Source: an uncultured Kiritimatiellota bacterium (lineage in GTDB: Bacteria; Verrucomicrobiota; Kiritimatiellia; RFP12; DVOR01). Taken from it: a stretch of DNA of 64,000 bases. Positions 18,009 through 26,007 of this stretch are shown here, one piece after another (positions within the stretch are counted from its first letter, which is position 1; every line of letters begins with the position of its first letter). The DNA lies in the NCBI GenBank assembly GCA_944389545.1, contig CALXMT010000010.1:1-64000 (forward strand), given 5' to 3'. The position numbers and the translations under genes are program-made. The notes beneath the pieces are model-generated. The model was not told the origin of the DNA, did not search any database, and worked only from the letters and a program-made list of their open reading frames with translations.

Positions 18009-18293
18009 ATGAGAACGGTTATTGGGAAAGAGTCGGGGAAACCCATTGAATTGTATACGAAGGAAGAAGTCTTCGCGGATATCATCAACGATCCAGATTA
18101 TCTGAGGCGGGCGGCCGAAATCGATGCCGAGCTGGAGGCCGAGCAGGCCTTCTGGGCGAAGGCCAAGCGCGAGCTCCGCAAAATTGGCATAACCGGCAAA
18201 CTCGCCGAAGACATCCTCGACCGACTCTGGGAACTCGGCTACTACGAACACCAGACCGGCAAATCCGTTGCCGAATCCGCCCCCGCCGAGTAA
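18009..18293 (+). CDS. Hypothetical 94-aa protein
   Basis: I do not recognise this family. The protein is charged and probably helical: a Glu/Ala-rich central segment (IDAELEAEQAFWAKAKREL, about residues 38-56), then a compact region ending in DRLWELGYYEHQTG, and no membrane segment or signal peptide. AAAGGA lies upstream of ATG 18009. It has its own extended -10 promoter and its own terminator, so it is a single-gene unit. Its 3' end and terminator match those of rplQ, suggesting segmental copying or gene conversion between the two ends. Confidence 0.6.
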   Translation: MRTVIGKESGKPIELYTKEEVFADIINDPDYLRRAAEIDAELEAEQAFWAKAKRELRKIGITGKLAEDILDRLWELGYYEHQTGKSVAESAPAE

Positions 18294-18309
18294 ATCGGCT
18301 CCACGCGAC

Positions 18310-18343
18310 AAAAGCCCCCGACCTTGCGGCCGGGGGCTTTTTT
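18310..18343 (+). terminator. Intrinsic terminator of the 94-aa gene
   Basis: AGCCCCCGACC (18313-18323) pairs with GGCCGGGGGCT (18328-18338) with one mismatch, followed by six T residues. Flanking bases CACGCGACAAAAGCCCCCGA and TTTTTTGTTGTCT are the same as in the rplQ terminator. Confidence 0.85.
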
Positions 18344-18372
18344 GTTGTCTCCGCACCTCTTCTTGGCCACCC

Positions 18373-18490
18373 TTAAACCCCTCTTCCCAGACCCTTAAGG
18401 GTTTCGGGTCGGACCACTATAGGGTCTCGACCCCGACCCCTATAGAGGTTGACCTCGGACCCTTATAGGGTCTCAGAAAGGGGCCTTAAG
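18373..18490. repeat. 23-bp periodic TATAG/TTAAG palindrome array
   Basis: Core tetramers fall at 18373 (TTAAA), 18395 (TTAAG), 18418, 18441, 18464 (TATAG) and 18486 (TTAAG): spacings of 22, 23, 23, 23 and 22. Each core is the centre of a short palindrome such as GACCCTTATAGGGTC. The array sits between convergent gene ends. The same family occurs at 45168-45290 and 59551-59630. The remainder of 18344-18596 shows nothing else. Confidence 0.8.
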
Positions 18491-18596
18491 AGGCCATAAG
18501 AAGGGGTAGGGGAGGGGGCGATTTGCGAGGTGCTCTTTTCCCGCAAAGACGCTGGCGCTCCTATGGAGTGCCTGTGTCTTCGTGGAAAGAAGCCGC

Positions 18597-20171
18597 CTAG
18601 ACGAGCGGCTTGGTGGCGGTGCCGGTGAGGCGGCGGGTCGCGCCGTCGAAGGAGAGGCCGATGAGATGGACCTCTTTGCCGGAGTGGCGATAGGGCTCGG
18701 CGTAACCCTTTTCTTTAATTTGGTCGATGGCCTCTTGAGGCGTGCCGTCGACCTTGAGCTCGAAGACGAAGACGCGTTCGGGCGTCTCGGCAACGAGATC
18801 TGCGCGGCCGTGGGACTGCCGATCCTCGGCGGTCACACGGAAGAACCCGCTGGCGGTCAGCAGGACATAGAGAATACGCTGGAAGGAGAACTCCTGCACG
18901 CGCTCCTCTTTTGGTCCGTAGGTGAGGTGGGTGTAGAGGTCGGAGAGGTTGCCAAAGAAGGTGGCGAAGTCGGCCTGCTTCAAGGCGCGGCAGGTGGCGT
19001 TGCGGTATTGGTCATCCTCTTTCTTGGTGAACTTTTGGATGAGTTGGGAGTTAAAGGCGCGGCGGACCTCTTCGTCCGGGATGCCCAGCGTAAAGACACC
19101 ATCTTGGAAATCTTTGATGGTAAGGTAACCGCTTTGATAGAGCATGGCGACGGGGCGGATGTTCTCCAGTCCACAGACGTCCAGATCATCCTCTGAAACG
19201 TCCTCAACGTTTTCGTAGTCCCTCTCGATAAGTTGATTGTTCGTGAAGTAGTTGATGACGGTGGAGGTCTGTCCGGAACGGCTCCACGTGCCGATGAAGG
19301 CGGGGTCGCAGGCGCCAAGGGTCTGGCCGATGGCGAAGGGATTGTAGACCTTGGTCGTGTTCCAGCGGGCGAAACGGTAGCCATTGAACCACCACCGGAG
19401 TTGCTCGCGGTAGTCTTCGTAAGAGAGGCCCATGACCTCGGCGTGGCGGTGCAGCGTCTTGCTGAAGTTAGCCTCCAGCTCCTCATCCGTGTAACCGAGG
19501 AGCGTGGCATAGCGGTCGTCCATCGTTAGGTCGATGAGGTTGTTCAACGTCGAAAAGATAGAGTCAGGCACATAGCGCGTGATGCCGGTCATCATCGAGA
19601 AGTGGATGTTGCCGACGTTGTTCTTGATTTCGCCACAGAAATTAATGAGCTCAGAACGAATTGTCTTGGCCCTGGCGACATCATTCAGCGCGGCATTGGT
19701 CGGCGCATCGTAGTCGTCGATGAGAATAACGACGCGTTTACCGCGGCCCTGCCTAAGGGAGCGGATGGCTCTGGCAAAGTTGTCATGGGGGAAAATCGCG
19801 TCATCCCACTTACATCCAGCCTCAATTAAGACCTTCCGGACATGGTTACGGAAATCACGCTCGAACGCCTCCAAGGTCTCCACATTGAAGCCCGAGAAGT
19901 TGAAATGGAGGATGGGATAGGACTCCCAAACGTAATCCATCTTGTCAATGGCGAGGCCCTTGAAGAGTTCGCGCTCACCGCGAAAAAGACACTCCAAGGT
20001 CGAGAGCATGAGCGTTTTACCGAAATGCTCTGGCCGCGAGATGAAGTAGAAGGCGTCGCCATATCGCGTAACGAGGGGATAGAGTAACGCCGTCTTATCT
20101 ACGTAACGATAGCCCTTCTTCCGCATGACGCGGAAGTCATAGGTCCCTTGCGCGATTTTCTCTTCTTCCAT
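18597..20171 (-). CDS. AAA-ATPase-like / PD-(D/E)XK nuclease family protein
   Basis: Matches the layout of the large family with an AAA-ATPase-like N-terminal domain (PF09820 type) and a C-terminal PD-(D/E)XK domain (PF08011 type), common in gut anaerobes and of unknown function. 524 aa, full length. P-loop-like SRPEHFGKTLMLSTL near residue 45-59, where relatives usually read RPRRFGK; Walker B-like VVILIDDYDAP near 145; nuclease-like HGRADLV and VFVFELKVDG near 465-480. Monocistronic, between a 23-bp array and a repeat-rich gap. Such genes are often mobile or multicopy. Confidence 0.85.
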   Translation of the reverse strand: MEEEKIAQGTYDFRVMRKKGYRYVDKTALLYPLVTRYGDAFYFISRPEHFGKTLMLSTLECLFRGERELFKGLAIDKMDYVWESYPILHFNFSGFNVETLEAFERDFRNHVRKVLIEAGCKWDDAIFPHDNFARAIRSLRQGRGKRVVILIDDYDAPTNAALNDVARAKTIRSELINFCGEIKNNVGNIHFSMMTGITRYVPDSIFSTLNNLIDLTMDDRYATLLGYTDEELEANFSKTLHRHAEVMGLSYEDYREQLRWWFNGYRFARWNTTKVYNPFAIGQTLGACDPAFIGTWSRSGQTSTVINYFTNNQLIERDYENVEDVSEDDLDVCGLENIRPVAMLYQSGYLTIKDFQDGVFTLGIPDEEVRRAFNSQLIQKFTKKEDDQYRNATCRALKQADFATFFGNLSDLYTHLTYGPKEERVQEFSFQRILYVLLTASGFFRVTAEDRQSHGRADLVAETPERVFVFELKVDGTPQEAIDQIKEKGYAEPYRHSGKEVHLIGLSFDGATRRLTGTATKPLV

Positions 20172-20753
20172 GGCTCTGCTCCTTCCTTACAATATAGCAT
20201 AAGGGGCAAGGGGCGGCGTTGCCGCCCCGGAGAACGGCAATACGTCCGGGGAAAATGGGAACCGTAAAGACGCAACAATGGGCGCGAACCGCTTCGGGCT
20301 CCATCGGTCGCTCTGCGGCTTCGCCGCTGACCGCGACCGCCGCCCTCCGTTTCACGCTTGGGGCACTTTTCCAAGAAAATCACAGAAGCGCAAGGGATGG
20401 GCACGGTAGTGAGGCTCGGTGAGCCGAACGGTGAAGTGCCCAGGCCCTTGCGTTCCTTCGTGTCTTCGTGGAAATAGGCGTCCAAGCCTCCAAACTTCCA
20501 AACTTCCCTCTCTTTTGCTATTCTATGGGCACGCCACGGGAGAGCCGTGGCTTGATTGCGCTTTGCGCAAACAGGTTGTCTCATTGGAAATTGCGACCTT
20601 CTATGAATCCGACAACGTGTTTGGCGAGGTGCGCCGTCATTCGGCGCGCCTCCTTTCACGTATGGATTCTAGGCCGTCGCAAGCCTCCGATGAGTGCGTG
20701 AAAGGATGCGCGCTTTTTTGTGGCCTCGGCCCAGGGCGCGAAGGAGACCGGCC
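20172..20753. repeat. Intergenic region before the restriction-modification gene
   Basis: Holds a cassette palindrome GGGGCGGCGTTGCCGCCCC (about 20213-20231), a short copy of the 115-bp dispersed repeat (about 20240-20276), and an 8-bp CTTCCAAA array (about 20481-20508). A possible extended -10, TGCTATTCT (TATTCT 20519-20524), could serve the next gene, but its leader would be over 200 bases. No gene is credible here. Confidence 0.6.
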
Positions 20754-23700
20754 ATGGGCATGACGTTGGATGAGGTGTTGGCGCGCTTTCGTGAGGAGGC
20801 GCAGGGCGACAAGGCTGTGTTGGGAACCCGCTTCGAGCGCCTGGTGAAACGTCTGCTCACGCAATTGCCGCTCTATCGGACGCAGTTCTCCCGCGTCTGG
20901 CTCTGGTCGGAACTCAATCTGGGCCACGACACAGGCATCGACCTGGTCGCCGAAGACATCCACGGCGAACTCTACGGCATCCAGGCCAAGTGCTACGAAG
21001 ACGGCCACGTCGTCTCCAAGCCCGACATCGACACCTTCCTCTCCAAACTCGGCGAATACCTGCCCTTCGAGGGCGCCAAACGCACCTTCGCCCACGGCAT
21101 CATCTTCTCCACCACTGACGCCTGGGGCGACAACGCCGAGCGCACACTCGGCGACCGCCCCATCCCCGTGCAGGTGATGACCCTCTCGCGCCTACGCGCC
21201 CTCGAGGCCAACTGGGAGTCCCTCGCCGGCCTCACCGCCGGCCCCGCCGTCACCCCCAAGTCCCTCCGCGACTACCAGCAAGAGGCCCTCGAGGCCGCCG
21301 CCGCACACTATGCCACGCACGACCGCGGCAAACTCATCATGGCCTGCGGCACCGGCAAGACCTTCACCTCCCTGCGCCTCATCGTGCAAGAGACCGGCGG
21401 CAAGGGCCTCGTCCTCTTCCTCGTCCCCTCCATCGCCCTCCTCAACCAGACCCTCGTGGCCTGGTGCGACGACGCCGCCAAACCCCTCCACGCCGTCTGC
21501 GTCTGCTCCGACGCCCAGGCCAACCAGCGCATCAAGCGTGGCGAAGACGAACCCGAGGAAGACCCCAACGCCCTGGCCCTGCCCCCGACCACCCGCCCCG
21601 ACATCCTCGCCAAACGCATCCGTTACCTCCGCGAGAAATATCCCGACGCCCTCACCGTCGTCTTCTCCACCTATCAATCCATCGCCGTCATCGAGGAGGC
21701 CCAGCGCACCTACCTCGGCCGCGAGCACTTCGCCTTCGACTTCGCCGTCTGCGACGAGGCCCACCGCACCACCGGCGCCATCGCCAAGGAAGAGGAAGAA
21801 CCCGCCTTCACCTACATCCACGACGATGCCCACGTCCTCGCCCGCCGCCGCCTCTACATGACCGCCACCCCGCGCCTCTACGCCGAGTCCGCCAAGGTCA
21901 AAGCCAAAGAGCGCTCCATCGAGCTCTGCTCCATGGACGATCTGGCCCTCTACGGCAAGGAGATCTACCGCATCGGCTTCGGCACCGCCGTCGCCAAGGG
22001 TTGCCTGGCCGACTACAAGGTCCTCGTCCTCACCCTCCCCGAGGGTGAACTCCCCGAAGACTCCCCCTACGAACTGCTCACCGACGAGGAGCGCAAGGCC
22101 CTCGAAAGCCGCAACGACGACGGCCGCACCACCGCCGTCAAACTCTTGGGCTGCATCAACGCCCTCGCCAAACGCCTCAAGGACTCCCCTCTCCTCACCA
22201 CTGCCGATGGCGTGCCCGCCCGCCGCGCCGTCGCCTTCTGCCGCACCATCAAGACCTCCAAGGCCACCACCGCCCTCTTCCAAAAGTTCGCCGCCGACCC
22301 GCGCTTCAACACCCCGCTGCGCGTCGAGGCCCGCCACGTCGATGGCGAGATGGGCGCCCTCGCCCGCAACGATGCCCTCGCCTGGCTCAAGGCCGACGGC
22401 GGCCCCGCCGCCTGCCACCTCCTCACCAACGTCCGCTGCCTCTCCGAGGGTGTCGACGTTCCCTCGCTCGATGCCGTCCTCTTCCTCTCCAAGCGCAACT
22501 CCCAGATTGACGTCGTCCAGAGCGTGGGCCGCGTCATGCGCACCGCCCCCGGCAAGCGCTACGGCTACATCGTCATCCCCGTCGTCATCCCCGCGGACAA
22601 GGACCCCGAGAAAGAGCTCGACAACTCCGACACCTTCGGCGTCGTCTGGACCGTCCTCAACGCCCTCCGCGCCCACGACGACCGCTTCGAGGCCACCATC
22701 AACAAGCTCCGCTTCGACAAACCCTCCATGGGCGAGACCCTCCCCGGCCCCAACGACCCCATCGACTCCGCCGAGCCCCCCGCCATCACCATCTCCTCCG
22801 GCCTCAGCGGCGACGAGGAAGGCGTCTTCCCCAACACCCTCGCCGAACCCTCCGCCATCCAAGACTCCTTCGACCTCCGCTTCCCCGAGAAGATGGAGCA
22901 ATACCGCAACCTCCTCTACGGTCGCATCGTCAAACACTGCGGCAACCGCAAATACTTCGAACACTGGGCCGCCGAGGTCGCCGAAATCGCCAAGCGCCTG
23001 GCCGAAACCCTCCAGGCCCGCTGTGCCGCCGATCCCCGCGCCGCCGACACCTTCCGCCGCTTCCACGCCCTCCTCCAGACCGCCGTCTATTCCAACGTCT
23101 CGGAAGAGGATGCCCGCGTCATGCTCGTCCAGCAGCGCATCACCGGCCCCATCTTCGACACCCTCTTCGGCGGCAACGGCTTCACCGACCACAACCCCGT
23201 CTCCCAAGCCCTCGACCACGCCACCGACCTCCTCGCCGCCCTCGACACCGAGGAGGACCGCAAGACCCTCGACCGCTTCTACCAGGACGTCCGCATCCGC
23301 GTCGGCGACATCCAGAGCGCAGACGGTAAGCTCGATATTATCCGCACCCTCTACGACACCTTCTTCGCCACCGCCTTCAAGACCACCGTCGAGAAACTCG
23401 GCATCGTCTTCACCCCCATCGAGGTCGTTGACTTCATCCTCCGCTCCGCCGATGGCGCCCTGCGCAAATACTTCGGCAAGCGCCTCTCCGACAAAGACGT
23501 CCACATCCTCGACCCCTTCACCGGCACCGGCACCTTCATCGCCCGCCTCCTCCAGAAGGACCTCGGCCTCATCCGCGACGACGACCTCTACCGCAAATAC
23601 ACCCAAGAGCTCCACGCCAACGAAATCGTCCTCCTCTCCTACTATATCGCCGCCGTCAACATCGAAAACGTCTTCCACGACCGCGCCGGCCGCAAGGAGA

Positions 23701-25601
23701 AATACTCCGCCTTCCCCGGCATCGTCTTCGGCGACACCTTCCGGATGCGCGAGGTCAAACCCGACGACCTCCTCGACGACGAGGAACTCCGCCCCAACTC
23801 CGAGCGTATTCTCGCCCAGAACAAAGCCCCCATCTCCGTCATCGTCGGCAACCCGCCTTATTCCATTGGTCAAAAGTCCGCCAACGACAATGCCCAGAAC
23901 GAAAACTATCCATGGCTCAACGCGCGTATCGAAGAAACCTATGTGGCCAATTCCCCCGCCGCCAACAACAAAGCCCTCTATGACGCCTACATCGAGGCCT
24001 TTCGTTGGGCCTCCGACATCATTGAGAACCCGCGCGGCGGGATCCTCTGCTTCATCACCAACGGCGGGTGGCTTGACACCGGCTCAGGTGCCGGTTTCCG
24101 GAGATGCCTCGTCCGCGAGTTCGACGAAATCTACTGCTATAATCTCCGTGGGAATTGCAATACCTCTGGAGAAGTTCGTAAACGTGAGGGTGACGGTCTT
24201 TTCGGCGAGGGAAGCCGTACACCCATCTCCATCCTCCTCCTTGTCCGCCTGCCCGACGGCCAACACCACGGCAACGCCGCCATCCACTACCGCGACATCG
24301 GCGACTACAAGACCCGCGAGGAGAAACTCCACGACCTCATCATGTACCGCTCCTTCCTCTCCAAGGAATGGCTCGACGGCGCCCAGACCCTCTCCCCCGA
24401 CGCCCACGGCGACTGGATCAACCAACGCAACGACACCTTCGCCGCCTACATTCCCCTTGAGCCGGAGAAGAAGTTCATCGAAAAGGGACAATCGTTCTTC
24501 TCAGCCCAAGCCCTCGGCGTCGCCACCAATCGGGACGCTTACATCCAAAACTTCTCCAAGCAAGCGGTTCTGGACTTGCAAAAAGCCGCCATTGCTTTCT
24601 ACAACGATTGTGCCGAGCAACGCCAACAAGTCCAACAACCCCAACTCATCAATTGGACGCGGTCGCTTCGAGAACAGGTGGCCAAGGGCAAGACCTCCAC
24701 GTTTTCGGAACATGCCATGCGGTTATCCTCGTACCGCCCCTTCCAAAAGCAATGGCTCTATTTCGATGCGTTTTGGAATGAGGCTCGCGGCGTCATGCCC
24801 AAGCTCTTCCCCACGGGGGAGCGCGGGGAGAATGTGGTGATTTGTACTGGAGGGCTCGGAAGCACGAAAGCACGTACTTGCCTGATAACGGATGTTACGC
24901 CAGACCTCAATATGATGGACGCGGGAACACAATGTTTCCCGCTGTATTGGTACGAAGAGAAGGACGTCGACCTCTTCGGGAAGAAGACGTTGGTGCGGCA
25001 CGATGGCGTGAGCGACTGGATCCTACGTCGGGCGGAGCGGCAGTATGGCACGACCGTGACGAAGGAGGAAATCTTCTACTACGTCTACGGTTTCCTCCAT
25101 CAGCCGAACTATCGGGCGACCTTCGCGGCAGACCTCAAGAAGTCCCTGCCGCGCATCCCGCTGGTGGAACGCTACGACGACTTCAAGAAGACCTCCGACA
25201 TCGGGCGGCAGTTGGCCGCGCTCCACCTCAACTACGAGAATCTGGAGCCCTATCCGCTGGAGGAGAAGGGCGACTTCTCCGACACGCGGGTGAAGAAGAT
25301 GAAGTTCGGCGGGAAGAGCGGCAAAGACCGCTCCACCCTCATCGTGAACGGCACGCTGACCCTGTGCGACATCCCCGAAATGGCCTATCGCTACCAGGTG
25401 AACGGGCGCAGCCCCATCGACTGGGCCATCGACCGTTATCAAGAGCGCCAAGACGACAAGAGCGGCATCGTCAACGACCCCAACCTCTGGGCCCCGGACA
25501 ACCCCCGCTACATCCCCGACCTCATCAAGCGCCTCGTCACCCTCTCCGTCGAGTCCCTCGACCTCATCAACGAACTCCCCGCCTTTGAGGTAAGCGAATA
25601 G
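20754..25601 (+). CDS. Type ISP-like single-polypeptide restriction-modification enzyme
   Basis: One chain appears to carry the whole restriction-modification system: DNA cleavage, ATP-driven translocation, and N6-adenine methylation. Start ATG 20754 has AAGGAG 7 bases upstream; 1615 aa, close to known type ISP enzymes of about 1580-1600 aa. Order: Mrr-like PD-(D/E)XK nuclease (TGIDLVAED and GIQAK, about residues 59-79), SF2 helicase with P-loop ACGTGKT (about 198-204), DEAH (about 333), MTATPR and QSVGRVMR, a linker, then methyltransferase with LDPFTGTGTF (about 919) and NPPY (about 1033), and a C-terminal region expected to recognise DNA. Base composition drops in GC around 24.1-24.9 kb, near the methyltransferase/recognition junction, which may mark exchange of the specificity part. 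No separate methylase or specificity gene adjoins it. Confidence 0.9.
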   Translation: MGMTLDEVLARFREEAQGDKAVLGTRFERLVKRLLTQLPLYRTQFSRVWLWSELNLGHDTGIDLVAEDIHGELYGIQAKCYEDGHVVSKPDIDTFLSKLGEYLPFEGAKRTFAHGIIFSTTDAWGDNAERTLGDRPIPVQVMTLSRLRALEANWESLAGLTAGPAVTPKSLRDYQQEALEAAAAHYATHDRGKLIMACGTGKTFTSLRLIVQETGGKGLVLFLVPSIALLNQTLVAWCDDAAKPLHAVCVCSDAQANQRIKRGEDEPEEDPNALALPPTTRPDILAKRIRYLREKYPDALTVVFSTYQSIAVIEEAQRTYLGREHFAFDFAVCDEAHRTTGAIAKEEEEPAFTYIHDDAHVLARRRLYMTATPRLYAESAKVKAKERSIELCSMDDLALYGKEIYRIGFGTAVAKGCLADYKVLVLTLPEGELPEDSPYELLTDEERKALESRNDDGRTTAVKLLGCINALAKRLKDSPLLTTADGVPARRAVAFCRTIKTSKATTALFQKFAADPRFNTPLRVEARHVDGEMGALARNDALAWLKADGGPAACHLLTNVRCLSEGVDVPSLDAVLFLSKRNSQIDVVQSVGRVMRTAPGKRYGYIVIPVVIPADKDPEKELDNSDTFGVVWTVLNALRAHDDRFEATINKLRFDKPSMGETLPGPNDPIDSAEPPAITISSGLSGDEEGVFPNTLAEPSAIQDSFDLRFPEKMEQYRNLLYGRIVKHCGNRKYFEHWAAEVAEIAKRLAETLQARCAADPRAADTFRRFHALLQTAVYSNVSEEDARVMLVQQRITGPIFDTLFGGNGFTDHNPVSQALDHATDLLAALDTEEDRKTLDRFYQDVRIRVGDIQSADGKLDIIRTLYDTFFATAFKTTVEKLGIVFTPIEVVDFILRSADGALRKYFGKRLSDKDVHILDPFTGTGTFIARLLQKDLGLIRDDDLYRKYTQELHANEIVLLSYYIAAVNIENVFHDRAGRKEKYSAFPGIVFGDTFRMREVKPDDLLDDEELRPNSERILAQNKAPISVIVGNPPYSIGQKSANDNAQNENYPWLNARIEETYVANSPAANNKALYDAYIEAFRWASDIIENPRGGILCFITNGGWLDTGSGAGFRRCLVREFDEIYCYNLRGNCNTSGEVRKREGDGLFGEGSRTPISILLLVRLPDGQHHGNAAIHYRDIGDYKTREEKLHDLIMYRSFLSKEWLDGAQTLSPDAHGDWINQRNDTFAAYIPLEPEKKFIEKGQSFFSAQALGVATNRDAYIQNFSKQAVLDLQKAAIAFYNDCAEQRQQVQQPQLINWTRSLREQVAKGKTSTFSEHAMRLSSYRPFQKQWLYFDAFWNEARGVMPKLFPTGERGENVVICTGGLGSTKARTCLITDVTPDLNMMDAGTQCFPLYWYEEKDVDLFGKKTLVRHDGVSDWILRRAERQYGTTVTKEEIFYYVYGFLHQPNYRATFAADLKKSLPRIPLVERYDDFKKTSDIGRQLAALHLNYENLEPYPLEEKGDFSDTRVKKMKFGGKSGKDRSTLIVNGTLTLCDIPEMAYRYQVNGRSPIDWAIDRYQERQDDKSGIVNDPNLWAPDNPRYIPDLIKRLVTLSVESLDLINELPAFEVSE

Positions 25602-25912
25602 CGGCATCCTCCACTTTCTGCGGTCCCCATTCTGGCAGTCTTTACCCCAATACTGTCCGGGGAAAATGGAGACCGCAAAGACGCAACTCTTGCAGGAAAG
25701 ATGGGGCGCTAACGCCGGGCACACGGTCGTGCGCCCTCCCGCGCCCCACTTCCCTGCGCCAAAAGGGGATAAGGGAGTTTGGAAGTTTGATCTCTTCCGT
25801 GTAGCCTCCGTCGTTCTGTAAGGCACGTCGCAGACGTGCCTGCGGGTGCAGGGGAGATTGGAAGCTTGGAAGCTTAGAGGTTTGGAGGCTTGACTGTTTT
25901 ACTCACGCCCCA
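25602..25912. repeat. 115-bp dispersed repeat and 8-bp arrays
   Basis: No gene. 25651-25765 is a 115-bp element with about six differences from 43441-43555. Bases 25614-25631 are roughly inverted to 25663-25680, so a hairpin can form just after the restriction-modification gene. 8-bp GGAAGTTT/GGAAGCTT arrays lie at about 25776-25792 and 25857-25895. Confidence 0.75.
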
Positions 25913-25977
25913 TCCGTCGCGCGCTTGTCGCGCGTTCTGTTCTCTGTTCTCCGTTCTCCGGGCGCGAAGCGCCCTCC
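25913..25977. repeat. Cassette: hairpin, 7-bp array, hairpin
   Basis: A GTCGCGCGCTTGTCGCGCG hairpin, then heptads of TCTGTTC/TCCGTTC, then a GGGCGCGAAGCGCCC palindrome next to the rarA promoter. Same module order, in either orientation, at about 27333-27403, 27830-27897, 28205-28283, 32284-32353, 41489-41545 and 61470-61517. Confidence 0.85.
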
Positions 25978-25990
25978 CCCCTGTGGGGCG

Positions 25991-26001
25991 TGTGGTATAA
26001 T
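25991..26001 (+). promoter_or_regulatory. Promoter of rarA giving a probable leaderless mRNA
   Basis: TGTGG precedes a perfect TATAAT (25996-26001). Only six bases separate it from the ATG at 26008, so normal initiation spacing would place the transcript start at or next to the A of ATG. Confidence 0.5.
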
Positions 26002-26007
26002 GGGGGC

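Noticed and set aside
21192-23873. Minus-strand frame of 893 codons and plus-strand frames inside the restriction-modification gene
   Set aside because: Shadows of a strongly C-ending coding sequence; the in-frame enzyme carries all recognised motifs.
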